Shown piece after piece: positions 54,591 to 64,000 of a DNA stretch of 64,000 nt (positions within the stretch are counted from its first letter, which is position 1; every line of letters starts with the position of its first letter). The position numbers and the translations under genes are program-made. Source of the DNA: Anodontia alba (Eukaryota > Mollusca > Bivalvia > Lucinida > Lucinidae). Where the stretch lies: assembly GCA_964016985.1 (NCBI GenBank), contig OZ024826.1:7365855-7429854 (forward strand), written 5' to 3'. Under the pieces are notes generated by a model. That model made no database searches. It saw only the letters and a list, made by a program, of their open reading frames with translations, and had not been told where the DNA came from.

Positions 54591-55040
54591 TCTATGCATT
54601 GACTGAGTTGGGAGCCTTTATGCGAACCGATTTTTTTTATGTATTTCTGTATTAAGAGTAGCATCGGCACACAGGGTGAAGTTAGGTAGCTGTAAAAGTG
54701 CTTTAACCTCCTCCCTCTCTTTCCACCCCCCCCCCCCCCCCCCGGGGGGGTTTACTCTACTGACCGTTCTAAGGCGGTGGTTCCTATATTAGTCTTACTC
54801 TTTGTTGCTTTGTGGTTTATTCTACGAGGCGATTTGCTTTATGTCTTACCTTGTGTCATTTTGTTCTTGTGTTTTCAGTCCTTTTAGCATTGCGATTAGG
54901 GGATTAGAGTGCTTTTCGTACGTTTGTTCGATTTGTACTTGTTTGGATTTGTCGGTTTCCTCTTCCTCTTGGTGTCTGGAAAGATCTGCGGTTTGTGATT
55001 GTGGCACACCCGGGACTTTTCTCTTATCTTTTTTTAATCT
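54591..55040 (+). repeat. Penelope-like element tail
   Basis: GCATTGACTGAGTTGGGAGC, GCATCGGCACACAGGGTGAA, the core GACCGTTCTAAGGCGGT (54762-54778), then GTTGCTTTGTGGTTTATTCT and TCTGGAAAGATCTGCGGTTT, ending in a T-run. A C/G tract at 54726-54750 interrupts it. Family A copy 16 is inserted at its very end. Confidence 0.8.
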
Positions 55041-55044
55041 TTCT

Positions 55045-55287
55045 CATCACGAAAACACGCCTATATAATTTTGACCCCCTTAAACCCCACTTTTATATAG
55101 TAAAACTGTGATTTCCAAGGGTATACATTATTTTCCTTATTTTTTTATCACCGAGGCGGTTCTAACGAGTACCCACAATCTATGTTTTTAGCAGAAACAT
55201 GAAAAATATCAGAGTTTTTAATCTGAAAATTTTCGTTTTTTGGTAGTGAATTTTTCTATGTATTTGAATGGGTGTGTTTTAGGAATG
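55045..55287 (-). mobile_element. Family A MITE, copy 16, with one palindrome arm deleted
   Basis: Both ends present (CATCACGAAAACACGCCTAT ... GGTGTGTTTTAGGAATG), but the left arm of the palindrome is missing: TTTTTTATCACCGAGGCGGT runs straight into the right arm. Flanks T/T. Confidence 0.88.
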
Positions 55288-55489
55288 TTCCCAACCATAT
55301 TTCTTGTTCTTTGCAAATGTATTTGCTAATAGATCGACATTGGGATGAACCTATCCGGGATGTATCTGAATGTTTTTGACTATATTAAACAAATAAAGCA
55401 GCCTCAGGTATAGTGAAATGGATTACGATCATCATAAATTTCCGGATATCTTAAATCTTAACCATACTTAACCTTGAACTTTATATTTG

Positions 55490-55720
55490 AACCAGCGAGA
55501 GGCGAAATCTGCAATATGACCTGTGTGACCAGCAAAGTCTCAGATCAGCCTGTAAATCCACCCAGTACAGCTAGGGTTCTCGTTCATCTGTCTTTGGATA
55601 GCCCGGAGGCTGTAGAAGGCACGTTCGATCAACAATTACTCAGATCGAGACTGCGCGGTCGCACATGTCTCATTGTAGACTTCGTCGTGCGCTTGCTTAA
55701 TTTTATTTTCTTTGAGATCA
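55490..55720. repeat. Cassette C-type dispersed repeat
   Basis: GACCAGCAAAGTCTCAGATC and CAACAATTACTCAGATCGAG are cassette C-type blocks. The 93-aa frame is an artefact. Confidence 0.4.
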
Positions 55721-55729
55721 TTGTTCCAA

Positions 55730-56140
55730 TTATATCCTACACTGCTAAGACTTAATAAAACCGATTTTCATCTCCGTATAAATGGTTTGCTCAAGCCTGA
55801 CTATCCAATTATTAGAGTAAATACGGTATATAAGAATGGAATATTCCTGTTCCCAAATGCAAACTTGTAGGTGTCTTTGTGCCGTTAGAAACACCACCGT
55901 CATGATACAGCTGCGCTCGTTATACACGTGCCATATATGGGCCGTTTATACCAATTCAATAATTCACTTGGTAGTAGTTCATTCAGAGTCCGCAATATTT
56001 GCAATTCAGTTTCAGCATTTAGACACATTACAAGTAGTGTATGTATACGTGTGTGTGTATAATTTGAATCTGAATATTAAGAAATGTTTTAAGCGAATAG
56101 ATGTTTAGATGTACAGAAGCAGGGCACTACTTTCTTTTGG
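55730..56140. other. No gene; family D end fragment
   Basis: TTTGCTCAAGCCTGACTATC then CAATTATTAGAGTAAATACG at 55787-55828 matches one end of family D. Confidence 0.4.
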
Positions 56141-56142
56141 TC

Positions 56143-56560
56143 TTCGCTTTGATGCATTGACTGAGTTGGGAGCCTTTATGCGAACCGAATTTTTATATAT
56201 TTCTGTATTTAGAGTAGCATCGGGACCCAGGGTGAAGTTGGCTAGCTGTAAAAGTGCTCTACTGACCGTTCTAAGGCGGTGGTCCGGGTGTTAGTCTTAC
56301 TCTTTGTTGCTTTGTGGTTTATTCTACGAGGCGATATGTTTTATGTCTTACCTTGTGTCATTTTGTTCTTGTGTTTTTCAGTCCTTTTAGCATTGCATTT
56401 ACCTCGCTTTGGGAAGAGAGAGCTAATCTTAGTGCTTTTCGTACGTTTGTACGATTTGTGCTTGTTTGGATTTGTCGGTTTCCTCTTCCTCTTGATATCT
56501 GGGAAGGGCTGCGGTTTGTAATTTTGGCACTCCCTGGACTTTTCTCTTACCTTTTTTTTT
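56143..56560 (+). repeat. Penelope-like element tail (solo)
   Basis: GATGCATTGACTGAGTTGGG, GCATCGGGACCCAGGGTGAA, the core GACCGTTCTAAGGCGGT (56264-56280), then CTCTTTGTTGCTTTGTGGTT and GGAAGGGCTGCGGTTTGTAA, ending in a T-run. No RT upstream. Compared with 14991-15600 it lacks about 30 bp before the core. Confidence 0.8.
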
Positions 56561-56942
56561 TCAAGTAAGATATTATAATAAGTTCCTATCAGAATGTATT
56601 GCATCTTCTGGACATATTTTGGACGTACAACCAACCTCATTTGTTCTCTAGTCATCAAAACATATGTTCTGTCAGATGGTAAGAAAATAAGAAAACGGGA
56701 TATTGTATTGAGTCGTTCAGTTTGTTACTGTTATTGCAAAATTACTGTTGGGTCACCACAGGAAACTTTTTGTCCGTCTGTCCGTCCGGACTTAGTTCTG
56801 TCCGAAAAATCTTGACCCTGTAAACTAGCCAAAAACATACTAAATTTTAGTTACATTAAACACTTTTATTGTAAATGTGGCTTTATACCTTGTCGTTGTT
56901 TGTTCCTCATCCCATCTTATTTCGGTGCCTTTGGAAGGTTTT
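56561..56942. other. No gene recognised
   Basis: CTTTTTGTCCGTCTGTCCGT near 56765 is a simple-sequence-like piece; nothing else. Confidence 0.3.
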
Positions 56943-56950
56943 GTTTAGTG

Positions 56951-57469
56951 TAGTGTTGGGAATCGGCAAGAATTTCATAGTCAATCATCGGTTTTGTAAA
57001 CCCGACTGATCACCGATTAATAGTTACCTTGTAGAAATTATATTCACTATTAATTTAGCCCTCTTGCAGGTACTTATTCATTGCTCCAGACCAATAAAAA
57101 GGGTATCCAGGTAAAATGTTTCTTATTCCTCCATTTCTTATTCAAGTGCCTTGGCGATGCGCTTCTAATGAGTACCCACAACATATGCTTTCATGGAGAA
57201 ATAAGAAAAATATCAGTACTTTTGGGCTGACTTTATTTAAGGCTACTTAATCTTTTTTCCCCGCTTTTAGTGACCACAAATCTAGAATGACCCAAGTAGA
57301 CAGCTTTGAATTTCATTTCTTTATAACTTGCCTATAAAAAACGTGAGAAAAATATGTTTCAAAAAATAGAATTTTCCGATTAGTCGACTATAAAATCTTT
57401 CCGATCATTATTCACAAATGGCAAAAGTGACTGATAATCAATTATAATCGATCATCAGTGGCAACACTA
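56951..57469. mobile_element. hAT-type MITE with exact 8-bp target duplication and half of cassette A
   Basis: Ends TAGTGTTGGGAATCGGCAAG and GATCATCAGTGGCAACACTA, flanked by GTTTAGTG at 56943-56950 and 57470-57477. Internal AT-rich blocks resemble TCGATCATC-rich hAT subterminal repeats. At 57148-57205 it carries one arm of the cassette A hairpin (TTCTAATGAGTACCCACAAC, ATATGCTTTCATGGAGAAAT). Confidence 0.88.
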
Positions 57470-57479
57470 GTTTAGTGAC

Positions 57480-58835
57480 TGTGGCTGGCCTTTTCTGGAT
57501 ACTTTCATTTTATTTTAGCCTATGAATAGAGGACAGTGATGTGTTAATGCACATTAGTTGCTGTGGTAACAGACTGGTTTGGAACGTTGTAATGCTTTGC
57601 AATCCTTATTTTGTTGTTGTAATTTTGTATACTGTTATAAAGTGTCTGTGTCTGCAGTGCGATCGATTGTCTTATATATTGCATGCCATATTTAATCCAC
57701 TTTGATTAGTGACTTTCTAATGGATTGGTCGCTTCAATTTAATTGATATGTAGAAACCTCTTCAAGTCACCGATAAGGATGAAGCCAAACAAATAAATAA
57801 AAATCCGGAAGAATTATGTAGAGTCTCACTAAACCCTCTTGTAAACTGGGTTAATTGTGTCAGACAGCTGTTTCAAGTAGTCATTCACAAGAAATTTGCT
57901 GGTGCACGAGAAAATATTCGACAAGGCAAAATCTCAAAGTCTGTTTTGGACATTTGCTTTTCATTTTTTTGATCTGAGTCGAACCGTTGTCAGAAGGGTC
58001 TTGGTGTGCCGGAAATCAATCAGGAAGTCACATGAAGTTCTCTCCCTTGTAAAACAACGCAGCAATATGCACTATGTCTAGCTGCTAGAGGGCGCGAGAG
58101 ATGTTGCATTGTTATTCTTCTTTATTAAAAGGCACAATAAAATCAATTTTCTGATTTGTATTTGTTCTGTATTTCCAAAAGATCCCTACTTCAGGACCTT
58201 TTGTCCGTTGGCTGTCATGAATAATAAATGCTTACGTACCGGAAAGTGTTACGCTTTTGAAAGTGTACTGTTCATGTATACGCTAGAGGGCGTAAGCAGT
58301 GTTGTAAACATTATTACTGCTTATGAAGAGTCTCGGTAAAACCTAGACGTCTATTTTCTATCTGTAATTGCTCTTTGTTTCTAAAGGCAACTTTTTCAGA
58401 TTTTCATTGTCTAAAGCTAGAAAATCTTGGGTCGTAATGCGTGGTTTGTTCTTTTCTAGAACCATTACCTTGACACATCCTAAACTTTAAAATTGATTAT
58501 TAGAAAACTCCTGCTGTTTTACCTAGATTTCTACACTTTGCTTCCTATACTATTATGATATACAAAATAATGCCTGCAGTTTGACCAGTATTACATTCTA
58601 TCGGTAAATGTTTCTACGTGAAAACTTTTATCTTCACGGATGTGCAATTGCTGTTTCTATCTTTGTTTTTGCCGCATGCTGTCATCGATTCATGCTATCA
58701 ATTGAAAATATTGATCAAGTCATTATTCATGTCGTGACACAGAAGCCGTTTGAAAGACTTCTATTACTTCTACAAAGACATATGAGCCTGCACACGGAAC
58801 AAAAGACCTTATGAGTTTTCGCTTTGTGGAACTTC
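57480..58835. other. No gene; traces of repeat R
   Basis: CAGAAGGGTCTTGGTGTGCC and CAGGAAGTCACATGAAGTTC then TCTCCCTTGTAAAACAACGC at 57990-58060 match repeat R. The two short plus-strand frames are unremarkable. Confidence 0.4.
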
Positions 58836-58839
58836 AAAT

Positions 58840-58995
58840 GCGCATGAGCAGTCCCCTATTTGGGTTGCAGCCATGCGTTTTTTGCCTGAAGCTTCCTCAG
58901 TATCCCTACTGAAGTCTGCGAATAGTAAAGGCTCTGGCGAAACTGCGCTTATGCACAGGCTCGCCTGAGCCTTTGCTGGGATCACCTATATGATA
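58840..58995. repeat. Cassette C-like hairpin remnant
   Basis: TAAAGGCTCTGGCGAAACTG ... CAGGCTCGCCTGAGCCTTTG gives an imperfect hairpin. Confidence 0.45.
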
Positions 58996-59145
58996 AGTAC
59001 CATTTGTTCATGTGCTGACTCATTACAAACTAGACTCTATTATAAACACAACAAGAAACAAACCACTTGCACGACACGCAAGTCGTGCCATGACAAAAAC
59101 CTTCGAGACATATTAATGACAGGCTTTCTGAGCAGACAAATGATA

Positions 59146-59276
59146 CATTATGAAAACATGCCTATTCACTGAAAATTTAACCACCAAAAAATGAAAATTT
59201 TCAGAAAGAAAAATTCTGATATTTTTCATATTTCTGCTCAAAACATAGATTGTGGGTACTCGTTAGAACCGCCTCG
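59146..59276 (+). mobile_element. Family A MITE, truncated at the palindrome centre
   Basis: The left half only, from CATTATGAAAACATGCCTAT to the left arm ending TTAGAACCGCCTCG. The break is at the dyad axis; unrelated sequence follows. Confidence 0.88.
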
Positions 59277-59469
59277 ATTTTCCGGGCAAGGACACATAGA
59301 AGTTTTAAATCTACAGTTGATCCGTAACGTGAGAAAACGTACCTTTTGACATGTACGATAGATACTCAGAGAAGATAATATGATATCCACATCATTTTCT
59401 GGGCATGGGCAGTTAGAAGTTTGAAATTTACATTCGAGTTGCAAAGATCAAACGTTCTTGCTGACATAG

Positions 59470-59530
59470 GCACCCAACGAAGGCTCGGATCAGACTGCGC
59501 AGATGCGCAGTCTGATCAGAGTCTTCGTTG
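59470..59530. repeat. Cassette C hairpin, clearest copy
   Basis: CACCCAACGAAGGCTCGGAT, CAGACTGCGC and complement GCGCAGTCTGATCAGAGTCT then TCGTTGTCCGCA. Loop AGAT or less. Confidence 0.8.
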
Positions 59531-59604
59531 TCCGCATTATGAAACTTTGCATCTTTTACTATTCAAAAAGCGTCCAGCGAAGAGTCCGATCCGACTGCGC
59601 GAAT

Positions 59605-60235
59605 GTAAATAAAATATTAGAATACATATTTAAGGCAACTGTTGAGAAACACAGCCGTTAAAGGCACAACATAAAGGTTGACACACGAAATGGCATCACA
59701 AAGTAGCGCTTCAGCAAGAAAGAACTGAAAAGCAATCCAGCAATACAATATTCGAAAGACAGACCTGAGTAAACAATTTTGACCCACATCAAACATCAGA
59801 GAACACGGCGTATGATCAACTGCCTCAATGTATCGCATTTTCATGTATCTATTATTTCTCTGCCAGTAATTTTGCATTCTCAAACGATGTTGTCTAGGTA
59901 TTACTTTCTCATCTATTTTCTCTGTAGTTTTGCCGGGGTATTCCTTTAAAATATAAATGTTTGTGTTTCCCAGGAAAGTCAGACATCACATAATGCCGAT
60001 AGAAGAAGTGATAGGGAAAATCAAAACAAACCATGCAAAATTTAGTGGGCTAAATTATAGTACAGTATTTAGGTAACAAATATTTCAATTATACAGTGTG
60101 CAGTTTCAATTTTCATTGTTGGGATTCCATTTTGCAGTTTGAATATACGCTTTTGCAGATTTTGTTTAACAATTCGCATTTTGAATGTTCTGTTTTACAT
60201 TATGCTGTTCCAATGTTCAGCTCACATGAGACGAA
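59605..60235. other. No gene recognised
   Basis: Unremarkable; GCAGTTTGAATATACGC-type blocks near 60130-60210 repeat weakly. Confidence 0.3.
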
Positions 60236-60239
60236 GGTT

Positions 60240-61500
60240 CCTGGGGAACGTATAGGCTAGTAGTCCATCCATCGTCCGTCAGCACATTTGACCAATTATA
60301 TCTCCGAAGTATGCGGGCTGATCGCAATCATTTCCCATCTGTGGCATGTCTGGTAGGGAATTGATGACGTACGCTTTTCATGGAAATCCAATGAAAATGT
60401 TCGTTGCTATGGCAACCACAGGGTCCCATAGACTTACAATGGGAAAACGCATGTCATCACCATAACTCTGTTAGTTTTTATCATATGTTTCTTAAACTTG
60501 AAGATAAGATGAATATGGATGAAATCTTGGACAAGTTCGGCCTTAATTTGTCATCAGTGTAACTAGTTCAGCTTTACTGAGATGTACCTGAAACTTGTAG
60601 ATAAGGTGGATATGGATAAAATCTCAGAACCTTTTGAAAACTGGTCAGATCGAATCTTTACTCACAGAGTTACGTCCCCTTATTGCTAAAACAAAACAAA
60701 AAAAAAAAAACAAAAAAAAAAAAAAAAAACACCTGTTTGACTTTATCATCGGCATAACTCGTTCAGTTTTGATCGGAACTTCCTGAAACTTGCAGATGAT
60801 GTGGATATGGATGACATCTTGGACCATTACGAAAACACGCCTATTCAAATATATTGAAAATTTTACCACCAAAAAATGGCAATTTTTCAGATAAAAAAAA
60901 ATCAGATATTTTTCATATTTCTGCTCAAAACATAGATTGTGGGTACTCGTTAAAACCGCCTCGTCGAGGCGGTTCTAACGACTACCCACAATCTATGTTT
61001 TTGAGCATAAATAACAAAAATAATGTATACCCCTGTAAACCCCAGTTTTACTATATAAAATCGGGGTTTAAGGCGGTCAAAATTATATAGGTATGTTTTC
61101 GTGATGCAAATTCGAAAACCGATCAAGTTGGATCATTAATCTTAATATTGCGCATTCATGACTGCCGAAAAAGCATCTGTTTGAGTTTGTAATAATTCAT
61201 TCCGTTTTGATTGGATCTCCCTGAAACTTGAAGATAAGGGTGTGTGTGTGTGGTGGTAGGGGGCAGGGGGCGTGGGTGGCATGGATAAAATCTTGGATAA
61301 TTTCGAAAACTGGGCAGGTCAGATCATTAATCTTGGAGTTACGTACGTTCCTCCAATACTGAAAAAAAACCTCTGTTTGACTGTCACCAGCATAACTCAT
61401 TCAGTTTTGAGTGGATCTTCCTGAAACGTGCAGATAAGGTGGAGATGGATGGAATCTCAGATGAGTTTGAAACCTGGCCAGATCTTTTGTATTAAAGTAA
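60240..61500. repeat. Diverged tandem array (~200-230 bp units) split by a MITE
   Basis: Units share TTTGATCGGAACTTCCTGAA, ACTTG.AGATAAGGTGGATATGGAT-like, AAATCTTGGA and CATCGGCATAACTCGTTCAG. Unit markers (CCTGAAACTTG or CTTAAACTTG) lie near 60491, 60588, 60781, 61211 and 61418. A-runs near 60697-60729 and a (GT)n patch near 61229 interrupt. Family A copy 18 lies at 60835. Confidence 0.65.
60835..61106 (+). mobile_element. Family A MITE, copy 18, inserted in a tandem array
   Basis: Full length; palindrome centre base T (CCTCGTCGAGG). Neighbouring units read TTGGACAAGTTCG or TTGGATAATTTCG, against TTGGAC / CAAATTCG here, so one extra C is present: an apparent 1-bp duplication. Confidence 0.92.
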
Positions 61501-61766
61501 CATCCCCTTGATTGATGTAAAAAGTCTATACTAAAGAACGAAATTGACGAAATGTAGCGAAATACCGATACGAATTTGAGATATGTGGCGAAATGTGGAA
61601 CGGAAAGGCATACAATTCGAAATATGGCGAAATGACATTTAACAGTCTAAAAAGTGAACTACACTTGACCAGAACAGACTGTACATGTACATGTGCGCAG
61701 ACTGGTCGAAACGTGCGTAATTCGGGTATGTTCAAAGACATATTTTTTTTTCAAGACGTCGAAACT

Positions 61767-61875
61767 GCCTAGCAGACACAGGACGTTTATACAACGTCGG
61801 CTCAACGTCGATGCAACGTCATGACGTTGCATCGACGTTGAGGCGACGTTGTATTAACGTCATGTGCCTGCTGGG
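61767..61875 (+). repeat. Foldback hairpin, family G
   Basis: GCCTAGCAGACACAGGACGT ... ACGTCATGTGCCTGCTGGG. Right arm identical to 49529-49636 over most of its length, with ACGT every 11 bp. The left outer arm is more diverged. Confidence 0.9.
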
Positions 61876-61995
61876 TGGGCATGTGGAGATAAAGAATCCT
61901 GAGCGTATACCATGTGTGAAGAGTACAAATCCTATCAGCCAGCTAAGCCATATAGTCTGACTAGAGGTTTTGTTGTATACCGATATTATAAGAAT

Positions 61996-62129
61996 CTATC
62001 ATAGGTATGAGGGGTAGACAGAAAACTCCGTCCCGAGGGTGCCTATCTCGCATCACGAGGCTTACCGAGTGATGCCAGACTGTGATCCCGAGGGACCGAT
62101 TTTCTATCTATCCCTCACACCCATGATAG
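61996..62129. repeat. Foldback hairpin, ~62-bp arms
   Basis: Left CTATCATAGGTATGAGGGGT, AGACAGAAAACTCCGTCCCG, AGGGTGCCTATCTCGCATCA; right is the imperfect complement ending TCCCTCACACCCATGATAG. Single copy here; arms about 80% matched by eye. Confidence 0.75.
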
Positions 62130-62425
62130 TTTTTATTTCATGCATACTTTTTATGTCAAATCGTGGATTTTTAATGATACAGTCACTTCGATTGCTGACG
62201 TCTGGCATATCGTTATGGCATTACTGTGACGTTTGAGTGATGTCAACCTTAATGATGTACGTCACGTCCTATACAATCAGTAAATATCAGACACGTGAGA
62301 ATTCTAGATATTTATCTTACCCTGGGTAGGATAAGAATGTCTATCCCAGGGTAAAATCCAAGATTCTTCATCTGATGTACAAGAATATACATTCTACAGT
62401 ATTTGATAATACTATAAGCGGACAG
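62130..62425. other. No gene; small inverted repeat
   Basis: TTACCCTGGGTAGGATAAGA and ATGTCTATCCCAGGGTAAAA at 62318-62356 form a short hairpin. Confidence 0.4.
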
Positions 62426-62721
62426 GGAAGGTATGTGCGCAGTCTGATGGGTCTTCGCTGTCCTCGCATGCTCCAAGAACACATTTTCTCAAGGCGCGAC
62501 TCAATTTAGTTATTGTTTACTAATAATACGATAAATAAATCAGTTCCAAAATTGCCATGCTTCTGCATGACTCCCTTTAAAGTATGTTATTAGCTAAAGA
62601 CTAGAATATAAACTATGTCTTAAAAGCTTCATTTGCATTCCAATTCTAGACGAGACATTGTTTCTGGACACTTGGTGGTAGCGTTGAAAACATCTATTAT
62701 ATTGGCCGCGTTATGTGAAAA

Positions 62722-62828
62722 CCCAGCTAGCATTCTACGTAAATCAACATCGGGCCGTCATCGGCCCGTCAGCTACCCTGACGGGCCGATGACGGCCCGA
62801 TATAGATTTACGTAGAATGCTAACTGGG
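62722..62828 (-). repeat. Foldback hairpin, family F
   Basis: CCCAGCTAGCATTCTACGTA ... GTAGAATGCTAACTGGG, with loop GTCAGCTACCCTGACG in reverse orientation relative to the other two copies. Confidence 0.9.
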
Positions 62829-62992
62829 AACATATGCGGACAATGAAGGCCTAGATTAGTCCCTTTACTTTCCGCTAACAGAATCATTGAATATATATAC
62901 CACAAAATGTATGAATAGACAGCAAAGGACCGGATGATACTTTGCGCATGCACAATATGATCTGAATCTACGCAATTTGCGCATTTTGAAGG

Positions 62993-62995
<3 letters not shown>

Positions 62996-63032
<37 letters not shown>
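62996..63032. repeat. Poly-T run, ~37 nt
   Basis: The poly-Lys in the 177-aa minus-strand open frame comes from this run. Confidence 0.95.
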
Positions 63033-63049
63033 CTTGTTTTGCTTGTCGC

Positions 63050-63345
63050 GGCCCATATCATGAACAGATAGGAAACTGTAAAACATAGAAATAGCTTTGT
63101 TTTCTTCAAAGTTCCTAGCTTTTTTTTTCTTGCGTTCAAGTATTTATTTGATGATGAAATTAAAATTCTATACAAGCAGCGACACAAGTGAATATGTACA
63201 TTTAAGACAAAAATCATGACTTTACAAAAACATGTGAACCTCAAAGAGCCGTTCAAAACTTTGGCTGACATTTTCAAATTGTTTTAATTTTTCAGGGTAT
63301 AAAATTCTAAACCCATTGAAGACCGGTGACCCCTAAACGGGTCAT
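63050..63345. other. No gene recognised
   Basis: Unremarkable AT-rich sequence. Confidence 0.3.
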
Positions 63346-63349
63346 CGGA

Positions 63350-63420
63350 CAAACAGTACAGACCCAGATCAGACGCCGCAGAACGTGGCGTCTGATCCGG
63401 GTCTCCGCTGTTTGCAAATA
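63350..63420. repeat. Cassette B hairpin in a decayed MITE
   Basis: AAACAGTACAGACCCAGATC, AGACGCCGCAGAACGTGG and complement GGCGTCTGATCCGGGTCTCC then GCTGTTTGC. Confidence 0.7.
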
Positions 63421-63544
63421 GTTTCTGTTTCTTTAGGAATATCTACATCATTTAGCCTGACATACCTTAAATCGATAACCGACTCTTCCAATATCTTGTG
63501 TGGGAGAGCTTATTCAGTTTTTAATGGGTTAAGGTGAATACATA

Positions 63545-63605
63545 CACTTTCAGACAAGACAACACTGCCAAAATGATTTTGTATCCGTTCTGGAAAGGAG
63601 TTTTC
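63545..63605. repeat. Dispersed repeat R, partial
   Basis: CACTTTCAGACAAGACAACA, CTGCCAAAATG, CGTTCTGGAAAGGAG. Confidence 0.45.
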
Positions 63606-63607
63606 TG

Positions 63608-63836
63608 TTAACCCATTTATGCCTAAAGAAGCTTCTACCTCAAGTCTTTGGACAGGTTCAATTCCAACAGAAGGGTGTCTGGTTAGTTTTTTTATTATTA
63701 CCATGTTTTATAAAAATTCCTGTATTTTATGCTATCAGTGTAGACCCTGATCAGACGCCGCGTTCTGTGGCGTCTAATCAGGGTCTACACTGTTTACCAA
63801 TGTCCATTTTATGGGACGCTTGGCTTAAATGGTTTA
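63608..63836 (+). mobile_element. Family B MITE (TTAA type), best copy
   Basis: TTAACCCATTTATGCC ... GGCTTAAATGGTTTAA. Inner blocks GGTTCAATTCCAACAGAAGG then GTGTCTGGTTAG and TAAAAATTCCTGTATTTTAT. Cassette B hairpin AGTGTAGACCCTGATCAGAC then GCCGCGTTCTGTGGCG and complement. Confidence 0.9.
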
Positions 63837-63935
63837 AAGGCAAGATATTTCTTCCAAGCTTATGAAAGGGTATCTACTACAAAAGAAAATCTTTTGCGTC
63901 CTTTGGGAGTAAATTATATCCTTTTGGAGAAGACC

Positions 63936-64000
63936 CATTTTGAAAACACGCCTGTTCAAATATATTGAAAATTTTACTACCGAAAAAAGGAAAATTTTCA
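63936..64000 (+). mobile_element. Family A MITE, cut by the window end
   Basis: CATTTTGAAAACACGCCTGT then TCAAATATATTGAAAATTTT, the left ~65 bp of family A. The remainder lies beyond the window. Confidence 0.85.

Noticed and set aside
62744..63277. 177-aa open frame on the minus strand
   Set aside because: It crosses a poly-T run (poly-Lys) and a family F hairpin; no domain is visible.

Overview
This window reads as non-coding, repeat-dominated nuclear DNA of an animal, most likely a bivalve mollusc. It is AT-rich, with long microsatellites and homopolymers, no prokaryotic gene organisation and no convincing host exon. Penelope-like and other non-LTR retroelement remnants lie among very many short non-autonomous DNA transposons (MITEs). 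The bivalve assignment is inferred from the style of the repeats: TTAA-flanked hairpin MITEs, a tRNA-derived SINE, and repeats rich in AGGTCA and in CGGA. I could not test it. No open reading frame supports a cellular gene; the only recognisable coding matter is decayed reverse transcriptase and endonuclease.

The commonest element, called family A here, is about 275-285 bp. Its ends are CATTACGAAAACACGCCTAT and ATAGGCRTGTTTTCGTGATG, and its centre is a roughly 93-nt near-perfect palindrome. I count 17 end-to-end copies plus three fragments, about one per 3.2 kb, on both strands. Other families are: TTAA-flanked hairpin MITEs (B, C and one more); family D (TACCGTATTTA-like ends); TA-flanked CAG...CTG MITEs of pogo/Tigger type (T1, T2, T3); two hAT-type MITEs with exact 8-bp target duplications; Harbinger-type MITEs with CTG duplications; family S (self-complementary ends); and ~107-bp foldback hairpins (F and G).

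Layout: 1-330 decayed B; 1.0-3.8 kb two A copies, a PLE-type RT remnant and a 146-bp tandem repeat; 4.1-5.4 kb T2 and T1; 6.0-7.4 kb tandem repeat, two A, one B; 7.5-10.8 kb mostly featureless AT-rich DNA; 11.1-15.6 kb a degenerate Penelope-like element whose GIY-YIG domain lies upstream of the RT, broken by stops, a 224-bp duplication and an A insertion; 17-18.8 kb retroelement tail and a second PLE remnant (minus strand); 19-25 kb T3, TTAA elements, A and a LINE RT fragment; 26-27.4 kb a tandemly duplicated PLE piece; 29-33 kb hairpins, a PLE tail, T1 and B; 33.7-35.8 kb a ~460-480 bp AGGTCA-rich repeat array; 37-52 kb a dense mix of A, S, F, G, B, C, Harbinger and hAT; 53.4-56.6 kb a SINE and PLE tails; 57-64 kb hAT, A, F, G and a second tandem array.

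The main observation is modularity. One palindromic module (cassette A) sits in the middle of MITEs from at least four end-types (family A, T1, T3, hAT). A second hairpin module (cassette B, GTAGACCC..GATCAGACGCCGC) is shared by families B, C and D. Family A also appears to leave only a 1-bp target duplication and has a freely variable single base at the exact centre of its palindrome. These points come from reading by eye and need alignment to confirm.
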